Below are positions 1 through 9,518 of a stretch of DNA of 64,000 nt, in pieces. The notes below the pieces were generated by a model. The model searched no databases and was not told the origin of the DNA. It was given only the letters and a program-made list of their open reading frames with translations. Both the position numbers and the translations under genes were made by a program. Numbering within the stretch: the stretch's first letter is position 1; the number at the start of each line of letters is the position of its first letter. This stretch comes from Thermosynechococcus sp. CL-1 (GTDB taxonomy: Bacteria; Cyanobacteriota; Cyanobacteriia; Thermosynechococcales; Thermosynechococcaceae), in contig NZ_CP040671.1 in the NCBI RefSeq assembly GCF_008386235.1, positions 620,001 to 684,000 of the forward strand, in the 5' to 3' direction.

Positions 1-1106
1 AGGGGGGACAGCCAAAAGAGCCAACGTCCTTGACCCACTTGCCAATCGTAGGCGGGGGCAATGGCCAGTGTCATGCCGCAGCGGATCAGCACCAGTAGGC
101 CATTGAGCAGTGTCGCCATTTCTAAAGGAAGGGTGGGAGTAGTCACTGCCAGTGCCATCAAGCCCAAAACCAACAGGGGCAACGGTAATCCCTGTACTGC
201 CCAGAGGAAATAGGCATCGCCCCAGAGCTGGGCGGCTGGGGTGGCATCCTTGAGATCCAGCGATCGCCCCCATTCTCGCCATGTTTCCGCCATACCCTCA
301 TACATCCGCACCTTAAGCACCTTGGAGCCATCGCGAAAGGCCACCCGTGCCCCCGTAGTCGCTATGGCTCGCACCAGTGTTACATCATCACAAAAGGAGG
401 AAGCGGCAACTTGGTAGCCGCCCATTGCCTCGAGGCGCGATCGCCGAATGAGTAGGCACTGACCATTGGCCAGAATCCGCTCCGGCTGAGTTTCCACAGC
501 GCGCGCTGCGCCAAAGCGGTAGATCAGCGTCAAGAGCAGCGCCGGTTGCAGCCACCATTCACCGCCGGTCTTGAGGATAAAGCGAGGCGAGAGAGAAATC
601 AGATCCAGTTGCTCCTGCTCTGCTGTCGCCAAAAGACTAGCCACAAGGCCGGGTTGCGGTTGGGTATCCGCATCAATGCCCAAAATCCACTCACTCTCAG
701 GATGGGCACGACAAAAGCCTGTATGTAAGGCCCAAGGCCGCCCCACCCACCCCGGCGGTAAGGGGGGATCAAACTCCAGTCGCAGACGCGGATCGCGGTG
801 TTGCGCTGCCTGCACAATCTCAGCCGTGCCATCTTGGGAATGACTATCAACAATCAGAATTTCCCGCACCTCGTAGCCTTGACGCATTAAGCCCTCTAAA
901 CAGGGTTGCAACCGCTGTGCCTCATTGAGGGTGGGGACAACAATTGAGACTTTGGCTAAGTTCTCTGGGCGGGAGGGCTGAGGGGTTAAGGGAGTCGGTC
1001 GTCGCCAACCCGATCCTAAACGGGCGATTAAAACAGCTATCCAAGGTGTCTGGGCCAGGATCGCGGCGCTGGCGATCGCTGCTATGCCAACTGCAACGGT
1101 ACTCAA
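1..1106 (-). CDS. Family-2 glycosyltransferase, C-terminus cut by window edge
   Basis: About 368 residues are visible; the C-terminus lies beyond base 1. A hydrophobic N-terminal segment of about 30 residues is followed by a GT-A nucleotide-sugar domain: [10 protein letters not shown] near residue 55, a DAD metal-binding motif in GIDAD near residue 125, and later hydrophobic segments, so it is a membrane-anchored inverting transferase. The likely start is TTG, with its CAA at 1104-1106 overlapping the minE stop, which suggests translational coupling at the end of the min operon. The layout resembles HpnB/CruG-type hopanoid or carotenoid glycosyltransferases, but the acceptor cannot be read from sequence. 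Family call firm, substrate unknown. Confidence 0.8.
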   Translation of the reverse strand, partial: MSTVAVGIAAIASAAILAQTPWIAVLIARLGSGWRRPTPLTPQPSRPENLAKVSIVVPTLNEAQRLQPCLEGLMRQGYEVREILIVDSHSQDGTAEIVQAAQHRDPRLRLEFDPPLPPGWVGRPWALHTGFCRAHPESEWILGIDADTQPQPGLVASLLATAEQEQLDLISLSPRFILKTGGEWWLQPALLLTLIYRFGAARAVETQPERILANGQCLLIRRSRLEAMGGYQVAASSFCDDVTLVRAIATTGARVAFRDGSKVLKVRMYEGMAETWREWGRSLDLKDATPAAQLWGDAYFLWAVQGLPLPLLVLGLMALAVTTPTLPLEMATLLNGLLVLIRCGMTLAIAPAYDWQVGQGRWLFWLSP

Positions 1107-1423
1107 CTTTCTTCTGCCTCGTCCTCTGCTGGCGAATTTTCGGGGGGCGGAACGTCCTCTGGAGACAGTTTCAGCCGTTTAATCGGTAAATTGGCAATCA
1201 GGGCCGTTGTCCGCTGATCCGACTCTAGGGAAACCGCTAGCCCCTCCGTTTCTAGCTCCACATAGCGGGAGACCACTTCTAAAATATCGCGCCGCAGATT
1301 GTCCAAAATTTGCGGTGTCAGGGCCGTGCGATCGTGGGCAAGAACTAACTTCAAGCGCTCCTTGGCAGTGGTGCGACTGGGGGAAGTCCGCGTAAACAGC
1401 CGCTCTAACAGTTCACTGATCAT
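1103..1423 (-). CDS. minE: Cell division topological specificity factor MinE
   Basis: MinE activates the MinD ATPase and drives MinCD away from midcell so that FtsZ assembles there. The 106-residue protein has the amphipathic N-terminus (ISELLERLF), the anti-MinCD segment with [13 protein letters not shown], and the dimerisation domain ending near residue 85 ([10 protein letters not shown]). An acidic, proline-containing tail of about 20 residues follows; it is longer than in E. coli MinE (88 residues) and typical of cyanobacteria. Its start overlaps the minD stop by 4 bases, so the two are translationally coupled. Confidence 0.96.
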   Translation of the reverse strand: MISELLERLFTRTSPSRTTAKERLKLVLAHDRTALTPQILDNLRRDILEVVSRYVELETEGLAVSLESDQRTTALIANLPIKRLKLSPEDVPPPENSPAEDEAEES

Positions 1424-2223
1424 CCCTTTGCCCCAAACAAGCGTCGAATGCGACTAAATAGTCCCCCGCTTGCCGCCTCTAGATCTAGAAACTCAACGGT
1501 TTCACCCTCCAAGCGACGGGCAATGTTCATGAAGGCCTGCCCCGCTAGGGACGGCGACTCTGCCAAGACCAAGGGTTCCCCTTTGTTGGTGGAAACAATC
1601 ACCTTCTCATCCTCGGGGACAATGCCAATCAGGGGAATCGAAAGAATTTCTTGAACATCTTCCACAGACATCATGTCGTTGGCGGCCACCATTGCTGGGC
1701 GCAAGCGATTCAAAATCAAATGGCTGTTGCGAATACGGTAGGCTTCGAGCAAGCCAATCACGCGATCGGCATCCCGTACAGCGGCAATTTCTGGCGTTGT
1801 CACCACCAAGGCTTCCTGAGCGGGAGCAATGGCATTGCGAAATCCCGCCTCGATCCCCGCTGGACAATCAATGAGCACATAGTCATAGTGCTTGCTCAGG
1901 GCTGAGGCCAACTGTCGCATTTGCTCTGGGGTAATGGCATCCTTATTACGGCTTTGGGCGGCGGGCAGCAACACCAGTTTATTGAGGCGCTTATCACGCA
2001 CAAGGGCTTGATCCAAGCGACATTGCCCGGTCAGCACATCAATGGCGGTGTAAACCACGCGATTTTCCAAGCCGAGTAGTAGGTCGAGGTTGCGCAAGCC
2101 GAAGTCTGCATCAATGAGCACCACCGATCGCCCCAATTTGGCCAAAGCCACACCAATATTGGCACTGGCGGTTGTTTTCCCCACGCCCCCTTTGCCCGAG
2201 GTAATGACAATCGTGCGCCCCAT
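1420..2223 (-). CDS. minD: Septum-site determining ATPase MinD
   Basis: A ParA/MinD-type P-loop ATPase that binds membrane as an ATP dimer, recruits MinC and is released by MinE. The deviant Walker A motif GKGGVGKTT lies at residues 10-18, with switch motifs [13 protein letters not shown] and VLIDCPAG downstream. The C-terminus ([12 protein letters not shown]) is the expected amphipathic membrane-targeting helix. Length of 267 residues is normal. It lies between minC (38 bases upstream) and minE (4-base overlap). Confidence 0.97.
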   Translation of the reverse strand: MGRTIVITSGKGGVGKTTASANIGVALAKLGRSVVLIDADFGLRNLDLLLGLENRVVYTAIDVLTGQCRLDQALVRDKRLNKLVLLPAAQSRNKDAITPEQMRQLASALSKHYDYVLIDCPAGIEAGFRNAIAPAQEALVVTTPEIAAVRDADRVIGLLEAYRIRNSHLILNRLRPAMVAANDMMSVEDVQEILSIPLIGIVPEDEKVIVSTNKGEPLVLAESPSLAGQAFMNIARRLEGETVEFLDLEAASGGLFSRIRRLFGAKG

Positions 2224-2261
2224 TGAACTCCCTAGGAATTGGCTTACTAGAATAGATTATC

Positions 2262-3050
2262 TCAAGGCGCCTCGGATACAGCGAAGGATCGTCCCCAAGT
2301 ATCGGCGGAGGCAATCTGAATCCCTTGGTCAGTGGCGTAGGCCACCTCTGGATAGGGGGGATTTGGCGGATCTGGGGTACGTGCCAACAGATCAGCAATC
2401 CGTAACTGTGTGGCTGCCATTTCAAGGGTCATAATCCGTGCCCCCCGATTGCCCTTGGCACCGGCGTGGGCGATACCGCGTAATCGCCCCCAGACGATAA
2501 TATCGCCGGCAGCAATGATACTGGCTCCTGCATTGACATCGCCAACAATCACCACAGTGGCGTCATGGTGAATTTCCATGCCTGATCGCAGGGTTGTTTT
2601 CAAGTAAAGGGGGTTGGCCACGGGGTCTGAGTCCCCCTCAGTCTCTTTTGCAATTAAGGGTGGCAGTTCCCCCTGCTGGACACTGTAGCCAAGGGTAGCG
2701 GCAGCGATCGCCGTCTGGCGGCGTTCGGTAATAATTTTGTCCAGTCGCAACTGATGTTCACTCAGGGCTTCTGCTAACTGTTGCAGCTGTGACTGATCTA
2801 AGAGCCGCTGTCCGCAGGCACAATCTACGGGTAAGGTCTCTGACCAGAGGTGTTCTTGACCGACAAGGTAAAGTTGCAACTGCGGCCACAGGTCAATCCA
2901 GTCTAAATCGGCCGGCAACGTGAGTCGGTAGCGCCCTCCACAGTGTTCTAAAGCGAGGCCGCTGACAATGGGTGTGCTTTGCTCCACCTCAAGAGTTACC
3001 GCAGGGCTTTCAGCAGGTTCCTCTACGGGGGTTGACTCCGCCTCACTCAT
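2262..3050 (-). CDS. minC: Septum site-determining protein MinC
   Basis: Inhibitor of FtsZ polymerisation, delivered to the membrane by MinD. The C-terminal half (about residues 145-250) is the right-handed beta-helix domain, recognised by TTLRSGMEIHHDATVVIVGDV, AGGDIIVWGRLRGIAHAG-type turns and RGARIMTLEM. The N-terminal 30 residues are a low-complexity Glu/Pro/Thr extension common in cyanobacterial MinC. Its start overlaps the stop of the upstream NTF2-like gene by 4 bases (ATGA), so that gene belongs to the same operon. Confidence 0.94.
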   Translation of the reverse strand: MSEAESTPVEEPAESPAVTLEVEQSTPIVSGLALEHCGGRYRLTLPADLDWIDLWPQLQLYLVGQEHLWSETLPVDCACGQRLLDQSQLQQLAEALSEHQLRLDKIITERRQTAIAAATLGYSVQQGELPPLIAKETEGDSDPVANPLYLKTTLRSGMEIHHDATVVIVGDVNAGASIIAAGDIIVWGRLRGIAHAGAKGNRGARIMTLEMAATQLRIADLLARTPDPPNPPYPEVAYATDQGIQIASADTWGRSFAVSEAP

Positions 3051-3835
3051 GGTTTTTCCACTCGCAGTCGCTGTGTAATCAGAACCATGCCCGTATCGCG
3101 AATTAAGGCCACAGAGACCCAGCGATTACCGGCTTCTTGAGGCGCACGTCCCACCTTAAAAATCCCGCCCGCAGAGAGAAGTTCCAATTTGACGGGGCTA
3201 GGATTGGCGTAGGTTTGGGCGTTGATGGGCTGATCGCTGGCGGCGCCGAGGAGAATGGCATTGCCAATAGGTTCTTGCACAATCGCATCAAGGCTGAATT
3301 CTTCACCCGCACGCACGGCTTGGGGGAGGGAGAATTGCACCGTAGGCGGTGTCGCACCAATCGTGATCGTAGTTTTTTCGCTGGTAATGTCTTGGCGGAT
3401 GATTTTGCCGTTGCGGATGACTTGGGTGGCTTGCAGGTTGCCACGAATGTTTTGCGGGCGATCGCTCGTGCCGCCGGTTCCCTCAATGGTTGTACTAATC
3501 TCTAGAATCCACTCATTTCCCTGCTGTTGCCAACGGTTCACCGTCGTGCGGTAGCGGATGTCACGGTAGGGTTGCCAAAACGTCGGCAGTTGTTTGCGCA
3601 AGATTTCAAGGGTGAGGCCGTCCCCTGTTTTGAACTCAGGGTCATAAAAAGCTAGCACTGCCTCTAGATTCTTTTGACTGGCTGCTGTATCCAACCCGTT
3701 AACGAGGGATTGCAACGATTCTGGCAGAGCAGCCGGAGTGGCTTGCGCGAGGGGAGCCGCCCAAGTCTGCTCCTGTATCCCCCCACAGATCACTGCCAAG
3801 CCAAGAACTGAAACCAAAAAAGAGCGACGCATCAT
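3047..3835 (-). CDS. Exported NTF2/SnoaL-like protein heading the min operon
   Basis: 262 residues. The N-terminus MMRRSFLVSVLGLAVICGG followed by a polar AAPLAQA stretch is a signal peptide, so the product is predicted to be exported or anchored. Residues about 40-160 look like an NTF2/SnoaL-type cone fold (helix LVNGLDTAASQKNLEAVLAFYD, then strands with YRTTVNRWQQQ and WILEISTTIEG). The C-terminal 100 residues form a beta-rich domain of unknown type. No catalytic residues are recognisable. The 4-base overlap with minC argues for a linked role, perhaps at the cell envelope, but the function is unknown. Confidence 0.8.
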   Translation of the reverse strand: MMRRSFLVSVLGLAVICGGIQEQTWAAPLAQATPAALPESLQSLVNGLDTAASQKNLEAVLAFYDPEFKTGDGLTLEILRKQLPTFWQPYRDIRYRTTVNRWQQQGNEWILEISTTIEGTGGTSDRPQNIRGNLQATQVIRNGKIIRQDITSEKTTITIGATPPTVQFSLPQAVRAGEEFSLDAIVQEPIGNAILLGAASDQPINAQTYANPSPVKLELLSAGGIFKVGRAPQEAGNRWVSVALIRDTGMVLITQRLRVEKP

Positions 3836-3868
3836 TCACTGCCTTTGCGACTCGTTTGCCATTAAGGT

Positions 3869-4705
3869 CTATTCATCAAAATTGGCGGAGTTATCTTGCT
3901 CGTCAGTGGGGGGACGATCCAAGGGTTGATAGGGCACATATTCACTGCCATCCGTTGTTCCTTCCGGACGGGGGCGGGGGGGTCGCCGTCGCACAGGGCG
4001 ATCGCTCACTTCCGCAGTTTCCGTAATCGGCGGCGGTCGGCGGGTTGGCCGGCGGGTGGTCGGTGTTGGTGGGCGATAGGGTTCATCGACAATCTCATCT
4101 GCCGCTGGTGTTGTCGGTCGCGGACGTCTTGAAGGGGGACGCCGAACACTGGGGCGGCTAGGGGGTGGGCTACTGCGGCGCGAGGGTAAACGTCCTACAG
4201 GGGGGGTATCTTCCACATCTTCGTCTTCATAGCGCGATCGCGACACATCACGGCTACCACGAATTCGCCGCAGGGGTGGGTACTCCTCCTCTTCTTCCTC
4301 GTCGTCGTAGGGTTCGAGTTCCTCTATTTCCGCACGGTAGGTGTAGCTGCGGCTCACAGGTCGCTCTTCATCCACAATCGGGGTATTTCGCCGCGCCTGC
4401 TCTGTGGCTACCCGCCGCAAACGAATACTTTCGTAGGCAAAAAAGGCAGCGGTGCCCGTCAGCAGAAACTGGCCAAAGAGCAGAATTGGATCGAGGCGCC
4501 ATCCTTGGAAAAAGAGAATCCCACCGCACAGGAGAGCCACTGCGGCAAAGAAAATATCATGATCCCGCGCTAACTCTGGTTGAATCGAGCGCAGAAAATA
4601 GAGGAGGGCTCCAGCAACCGCTAGGCCAATTCCCAAAATGCCAGCAGGCCCAAGCCCGACATTAACAATTTGACCAAGGAGGGGGGAAAAGGAAAGATAC
4701 GTCAT
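3869..4705 (-). CDS. ycf66: Ycf66 family membrane protein with long Arg/Pro-rich tail
   Basis: 278 residues. The N-terminal 100 residues carry three hydrophobic segments and the Ycf66 signature (GPAGILGIGLAVAGALLYFLR, then FFAAVALLCGGILFFQGWR). The remaining 180 residues are low-complexity: an acidic stretch (DDEEEEEEYPP) and many Arg/Pro repeats (RRPPSRRPRP), presumably disordered in the cytosol. Ycf66 is conserved in cyanobacteria and some plastids; its function is not established. The gene stands alone, upstream of the min operon on the same strand. Confidence 0.88.
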   Translation of the reverse strand: MTYLSFSPLLGQIVNVGLGPAGILGIGLAVAGALLYFLRSIQPELARDHDIFFAAVALLCGGILFFQGWRLDPILLFGQFLLTGTAAFFAYESIRLRRVATEQARRNTPIVDEERPVSRSYTYRAEIEELEPYDDEEEEEEYPPLRRIRGSRDVSRSRYEDEDVEDTPPVGRLPSRRSSPPPSRPSVRRPPSRRPRPTTPAADEIVDEPYRPPTPTTRRPTRRPPPITETAEVSDRPVRRRPPRPRPEGTTDGSEYVPYQPLDRPPTDEQDNSANFDE

Positions 4706-4809
4706 TTAACCCATTGTATTGAAGGGGCAAAATAAAACACAGAGTCACAGCGCAATGGCCATGACTCTATTTTAGCGATGATTGCAAAGCCCACCAGCCG
4801 CTTGGCTGC

Positions 4810-4935
4810 CTATGAAGAACGCTGCACTTTATCAATTTGACTAATGGTGATCAAAGCAGCGAAGGTTAAACCCAGCACCACCGCGCCGGACAATAGCCCA
4901 ATAAAGAAACCTTTCAGAGAAGGGGTAATGGTCAA
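4810..4935 (-). CDS. psbX: Photosystem II protein PsbX
   Basis: A single-helix subunit of PSII near cytochrome b559 and the QB exit channel. The reading MTITPSLKGFFIGLLSG and the C-terminal ISQIDKVQRS match the T. elongatus PsbX I remember almost exactly, with substitutions near the end (AALITISQ and a final SS). To obtain the 41-residue protein the start must be TTG (its CAA at 4933-4935). An in-frame ATG at 4962 would add nine residues (MIHSAYPLL) and give 50. No strong ribosome-binding site precedes either. I chose TTG because the mature crystallographic N-terminus begins TITPS. Confidence 0.93.
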   Translation of the reverse strand: MTITPSLKGFFIGLLSGAVVLGLTFAALITISQIDKVQRSS

Positions 4936-5024
4936 CAGTAGAGGGTACGCAGAATGAATCATGGCTGTTGCTTGCAGGTCAAAGTGAACACTAGGATTTT
5001 AACAAAATCTGGCCTTGCTGCTCA

Positions 5025-6023
5025 TTAGCCCCAGTCTCGCCAAGCCCGCAATCGCGTCAGTAGCCGCTGCTGAATCCGCTCCCAAAACCCAAAGGAAAGG
5101 ACGCCTCGGGGTTGCTCTCGTGGGACTAAGCCGATATTTGCCCCGACCGGTCTGAGCGATCGCCCCATGGCCATCGCCGCTTCGCGAGCCTCTTCTCCAG
5201 GAGGAATAAACGTGAGGGTGGGAGCGGGTAGCCAACGCGCCAGTTCGCAATAGCGATCGCGGGGATGATTTTTTACTTGTCCCTGCACCACCAACGTCGC
5301 CGATTCGCCACCATCCACCGCCGTTGCATCAGTGACGCCCTGCTCCAGTAAAAACGCCTGAAGCTGTGGAAAGGAGACCCCCGGCGAACCACCATTGCCC
5401 CGCCCATCGCTGACGACGAAAATATATTCATTGCCCCGTCTGCCGAGAATCGCCTTTGGGGACGTGCGATCGCTCCCATCAACGGGTAGCTTCCTGCCCC
5501 CTTCTAAAATTTGCTGCGAGCCACTGACCACATTAAAGGGTTGCTCTGGCAACCTACCGCGATAAAACTCGATCCCTCCTTGGGCAGGAAAATTCACCAC
5601 CCCTGAATAGCCCCCCTCATAGGGACGCACCACCTGACCATTCACGATGTAGGCTCCGAGAACCCCCGCTGGAATCGTGCCTCGACCGCTCAAGCAGGTT
5701 TGCCGCAGTGCTCGGTAACTAATACCCTCAGGATGGGACTCGCCCATGATCCATTTTTGATAATCCTGAAAAGAGAGCAGGGATTGAGCATGCAGCCAGC
5801 GGAAAAAATTAGTATTCATCGCTGCCACAGCTCCCGTCCGCCGCGCAAAAGCCGCTGTCGTTTCTAAATAGGTATCTTGGCCATTGGGGGCAGGTTCTGT
5901 CATGACCACCCGATAGTCTGCCATCGGCGCAGCCACCATATATACCTGCGTTTGATCCACTCTATGGGTCGAGTACTGGAGAGTGGCTAACGAGAGGCCA
6001 ACCCAAGGCAACACACTCAGCAT
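5025..6023 (-). CDS. Phosphodiester glycosidase family protein (NAGPA/DUF2233-like)
   Basis: 332 residues with a short hydrophobic N-terminus (MLSVLPWVGLSLATLQ), possibly a signal sequence. The NAGPA-like fold is shown by AAMNTNFF (substrate loop), SPKAILGRRGNEYIFVVSDGR and the hallmark loop TDATAVDGGESATLVVQG near residue 240. Relatives cleave sugar phosphodiesters or act on exopolysaccharide; the bacterial substrates are mostly unknown. It faces ctaC divergently across about 190 bases. Family call is firm, substrate is not. Confidence 0.83.
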   Translation of the reverse strand: MLSVLPWVGLSLATLQYSTHRVDQTQVYMVAAPMADYRVVMTEPAPNGQDTYLETTAAFARRTGAVAAMNTNFFRWLHAQSLLSFQDYQKWIMGESHPEGISYRALRQTCLSGRGTIPAGVLGAYIVNGQVVRPYEGGYSGVVNFPAQGGIEFYRGRLPEQPFNVVSGSQQILEGGRKLPVDGSDRTSPKAILGRRGNEYIFVVSDGRGNGGSPGVSFPQLQAFLLEQGVTDATAVDGGESATLVVQGQVKNHPRDRYCELARWLPAPTLTFIPPGEEAREAAMAMGRSLRPVGANIGLVPREQPRGVLSFGFWERIQQRLLTRLRAWRDWG

Positions 6024-6214
6024 CTATTTTCCTCCGGCACAGCCTTCAGTTTCGGTGGGCTATCTCTAACCTAGGACGCAAAAACAGATGATTCTGTCCC
6101 CAAGCTGCTTTAAGGATAGTGAATAAATCAACATAAATCTTTAGGTTCTTTTAACCCACATCCTTGGGGAATCTGCCTAGGATCAGGGTGGGATTTTCTG
6201 GACGCTTTGGCACC

Positions 6215-7201
6215 ATGGAACAAATACCCGCTTCAATTTGGACACTCACCGCTGGCGTTGTTGTCACCCTGATTAGCTTTTGGGTTGGTCATCACCATGG
6301 CCTCCTGCCGGAACAGGCCTCTGAGCAGGCTCCCTTGGTGGATAACTTCTTTGACATTATGCTCACAATTGGTACCGCTCTCTTTTTGGTGGTACAGGGT
6401 GCGATCATCCTCTTTGTGATTCGCTATCGCCGCCGTGCCGGTGAGGAAGGGGATGGCCTACCCGTAGAGGGCAACTTACCCCTAGAGGCCTTCTGGACGG
6501 CCATTCCTGCCCTGATTGTGATTTTCCTTGGTATCTACAGCGTGGATATTTTCCAGCGCATGGGGGGACTGAATCCGGGGGATCATACTATGCACGCGAT
6601 GCATACGCCCAAGCCAGCAGTGGCGGTTGTTGCCGAAGCCCCCTCAAAAACCACCAGCGATGCAACTGCCCTTTTAGCAGCAGCGCCAACCCCTGAAATT
6701 GGCATTGGTGCCAGCCCCGATGTTCAAGGCAAAGCCCCAGATGTAGTGGTGGATGTGGCGGGTATGCAGTATGCATGGATTTTCACCTACCCCGACAGTG
6801 GCATTGTCTCCGGCGAATTGCATATCCCAGTGGGCAAGGATGTCCAATTGAACCTCTCCGCGCGGGATGTGATCCATTCCTTTTGGGTGCCCCAGTTTCG
6901 CTTGAAGCAGGATGCGATTCCGGGTGTGCCCACTGAACTGCGCTTTAAGGCTACCAAGGTCGGGACATACCCCGTCGTCTGTGCTGAACTCTGTGGTGGC
7001 TACCACGGTGCCATGCGCACGCAGGTGATCGTGCATACCCCAGAGGATTTTGAAGCGTGGCGCAGTCAAAACCAAGCGATCGCAACGACTCCCGTGATCC
7101 CCTCCCTGAGCGATCGCCATGTCGAGGAGATGGGCGTCACCCCCCAATTGGTGGCGCAAGTAGAAGCAATGACCCACCACCATTCTCCGGCAAAGCTTTA
7201 G
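6215..7201 (+). CDS. ctaC: Cytochrome c oxidase subunit II
   Basis: Carries the CuA centre that takes electrons from cytochrome c6 or plastocyanin to the oxidase. Two N-terminal membrane helices (about residues 8-30 and 50-75) precede the periplasmic cupredoxin domain. The CuA ligands appear in VIHSFWVPQF and CAELCGGYHGAM (Cys-x3-Cys-x3-His-x2-Met). An Ala/Pro-rich insert at about residues 125-170 separates membrane and copper domains. I chose the ATG at 6215 over an upstream TTG at 6164, giving 328 residues. First gene of ctaCDE. Confidence 0.95.
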   Translation: MEQIPASIWTLTAGVVVTLISFWVGHHHGLLPEQASEQAPLVDNFFDIMLTIGTALFLVVQGAIILFVIRYRRRAGEEGDGLPVEGNLPLEAFWTAIPALIVIFLGIYSVDIFQRMGGLNPGDHTMHAMHTPKPAVAVVAEAPSKTTSDATALLAAAPTPEIGIGASPDVQGKAPDVVVDVAGMQYAWIFTYPDSGIVSGELHIPVGKDVQLNLSARDVIHSFWVPQFRLKQDAIPGVPTELRFKATKVGTYPVVCAELCGGYHGAMRTQVIVHTPEDFEAWRSQNQAIATTPVIPSLSDRHVEEMGVTPQLVAQVEAMTHHHSPAKL

Positions 7202-7234
7202 TTTTCTTCCTACTGTTGCATTCTTGAGAGAGTT

Positions 7235-8893
7235 ATGGCGCAAGCACAACTGCCGCTAGATACCCCCTTGTCGCTCCCTGAGCATCCCAAGGCGTGGAAG
7301 TGGTACGACTATTTCACCTTTAATGTTGATCACAAGGTAATTGGCATTCAATATTTGGTCACCGCCTTTATCTTTTACTTGATTGGCGGACTGATGGCGG
7401 TGGCCATGCGCACGGAGCTGGCAACGGCAGATTCAGATTTTCTCAATCCCAATCTCTACAATGCTTTCATGACCAACCACGGCACCATTATGATTTTCTT
7501 TTGGGTGGTGCCAGCGGCCATTGGTGGCTTTGGCAATTACTTGGTGCCCCTGATGATTGGGGCACGGGACATGGCTTTTCCCCGCTTGAATGCCTTAGCC
7601 TTTTGGCTGAACCCGCCGGCGGGGGCATTACTCTTGGCCAGTTTCCTGTTTGGCGGTGCCCAAGCGGGTTGGACCTCCTATCCGCCCTTGAGTACGATCA
7701 CGGCCACTACTGCCCAGAGTATGTGGATTCTGGCGATCATCCTTGTGGGTACCTCCTCGATCCTGGGATCGGTGAATTTCATCGTCACCATCTGGAAGAT
7801 GAAAGTGCCTAGTATGCGCTGGGATCAATTGCCCCTCTTTTGCTGGGCCATGCTAGCCACCTCTCTGCTGGCTCTAGTGTCAACTCCCGTGCTGGCGGCG
7901 GGGCTGATTTTGCTGCTGTTTGATATTAACTTTGGCACCTCGTTTTACAAACCTGATGCCGGTGGGAACGTTGTCATTTACCAGCACCTTTTCTGGTTTT
8001 ACTCTCACCCGGCGGTGTACCTGATGATTTTGCCGATCTTTGGCATTATGTCTGAGGTGATTCCGGTTCATGCCCGTAAGCCCATCTTTGGCTATCAGGC
8101 GATCGCCTACTCCAGTTTGGCCATCTGCTGCGTGGGTCTCTTTGTCTGGGTACACCATATGTTCACCAGTGGTACGCCCCCTTGGATGCGGATGTTCTTC
8201 ACGATTTCGACACTGATTGTGGCGGTGCCGACAGGAGTAAAAATCTTTAGTTGGGTCGCCACCCTCTGGGGGGGCAAGATTCGCCTCAACAGTGCCATGC
8301 TCTTTGCCATTGGCCTACTGTCGATGTTTGTCCTTGGTGGCCTCAGTGGTGTGACCTTGGGGACTGCCCCCGTGGATATTCACGTCCACGACACCTACTA
8401 TGTGGTGGCACATTTCCACTATGTCCTCTTTGGGGGCTCCGTGTTTGGTCTCTATGCGGGGATTTACCACTGGTTCCCCAAAATGACAGGACGGCTCCTC
8501 GATGAGCGCTTAGGGATTCTCCACTTTGTGCTGACCTTTATTGGCACGAACTTGACCTTTTTGCCGATGCATGAGTTGGGTCTTAAAGGCATGCCACGGC
8601 GAGTGGCCATGTACGATCCCCAGTTTGAGCCAATTAATCTCATTTGTACGATTGGTGCCTTTGTCCTAGCTTTCTCAATTATTCCTTTCCTGATTAACAT
8701 CATTTGGAGCTGGAATAAGGGCAAAATTGCCGGCGATAACCCTTGGGGCGGTCTCAGCTTAGAGTGGACGACCAGTTCACCGCCGCTGATTGAAAACTGG
8801 GAAGTGCTGCCTGTGGTCACCAAAGGTCCCTACGACTACGGCATTGAGCAGCACAAGGGAAGCACCGATGAGGATGAGGACGAGGAAGAGTAG
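7235..8893 (+). CDS. ctaD: Cytochrome c oxidase subunit I
   Basis: The haem-copper catalytic subunit of an aa3-type terminal oxidase, 552 residues and 12 membrane helices. Visible markers: NHGTIMIFFWVVP near the low-spin haem ligand; HLFWFYSHPAVY, the CuB His with its cross-linked Tyr; VHHMFTSG (two CuB His); and HVHDTYYVVAHFHYVL (haem a3 and haem a ligands). Lys/Asp channel residues of the A-type are consistent. The acidic C-terminus (DEDEDEEE) is a local feature. It is 33 bases after ctaC and 19 before ctaE, so one operon. Confidence 0.97.
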   Translation: MAQAQLPLDTPLSLPEHPKAWKWYDYFTFNVDHKVIGIQYLVTAFIFYLIGGLMAVAMRTELATADSDFLNPNLYNAFMTNHGTIMIFFWVVPAAIGGFGNYLVPLMIGARDMAFPRLNALAFWLNPPAGALLLASFLFGGAQAGWTSYPPLSTITATTAQSMWILAIILVGTSSILGSVNFIVTIWKMKVPSMRWDQLPLFCWAMLATSLLALVSTPVLAAGLILLLFDINFGTSFYKPDAGGNVVIYQHLFWFYSHPAVYLMILPIFGIMSEVIPVHARKPIFGYQAIAYSSLAICCVGLFVWVHHMFTSGTPPWMRMFFTISTLIVAVPTGVKIFSWVATLWGGKIRLNSAMLFAIGLLSMFVLGGLSGVTLGTAPVDIHVHDTYYVVAHFHYVLFGGSVFGLYAGIYHWFPKMTGRLLDERLGILHFVLTFIGTNLTFLPMHELGLKGMPRRVAMYDPQFEPINLICTIGAFVLAFSIIPFLINIIWSWNKGKIAGDNPWGGLSLEWTTSSPPLIENWEVLPVVTKGPYDYGIEQHKGSTDEDEDEEE

Positions 8894-8912
8894 GACACTG
8901 TAGGAGCAAGCC

Positions 8913-9518
8913 ATGCAAGGTACTGTTGACTCTCAAGCGACGGCCATAGCCGTTGATCATGCCCATGAGCACCCTGATTTTCGGGTTTTAGGGTTGCTGG
9001 TCTTTTTGATTTCTGAATCCCTAATGTTTGGTGGCCTCTTTGCGGCCTATTTACTTCTGCGGGGCATGAATGAGCAATGGCCGCCCGAAGGCACTGAGGT
9101 GGAACTTCTTGTGCCCACCATCAACACCATCATCCTTATTTCCAGTAGCTTTGTCATCCACTACGGCGATGTTGCCATCAAAAAGGATGACGTTCGCGGC
9201 ATGCGCCAATGGTACTGGATCACGGCGGCCATGGGGGCAGTGTTCTTGGGCGGTCAAGTTTATGAGTACCTCACCCTCGGCTACGGCCTGCGCACAAATG
9301 TCTTTGCCAACTGCTTTTATGTGATGACGGGCTTCCATGGCCTCCATGTCTTTGTGGGGATTTTGCTGATTTTGGGGGTGATCTGGCGATCGCGCCGCCC
9401 CGGACATTACAATGCCCACAAGCATACGGGGGTGGCCATGGCAGAGATCTACTGGCACTTTGTGGATGTGATCTGGATTATCCTCTTCACCCTGCTGTAT
9501 ATCCTGACTCGCTTTTAG
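8913..9518 (+). CDS. ctaE: Cytochrome c oxidase subunit III
   Basis: 201 residues with five membrane helices, the short bacterial form lacking the first two helices of mitochondrial COX3. Family signatures are FLISESLMFGGLFAAYLLLR, GFHGLHVFVGI and the C-terminal YWHFVDVIWIILF. It stabilises subunit I and supplies protons to its channel. Closes the ctaCDE operon. Its last 4 bases overlap the end of the convergent DUF4079 gene, and I see no terminator hairpin between them. Confidence 0.96.
   Translation: MQGTVDSQATAIAVDHAHEHPDFRVLGLLVFLISESLMFGGLFAAYLLLRGMNEQWPPEGTEVELLVPTINTIILISSSFVIHYGDVAIKKDDVRGMRQWYWITAAMGAVFLGGQVYEYLTLGYGLRTNVFANCFYVMTGFHGLHVFVGILLILGVIWRSRRPGHYNAHKHTGVAMAEIYWHFVDVIWIILFTLLYILTRF

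Noticed and set aside
599-853. Minus-strand 84-codon frame inside the glycosyltransferase
   Set aside because: Out of frame with the clear GT2 reading that covers the same bases.
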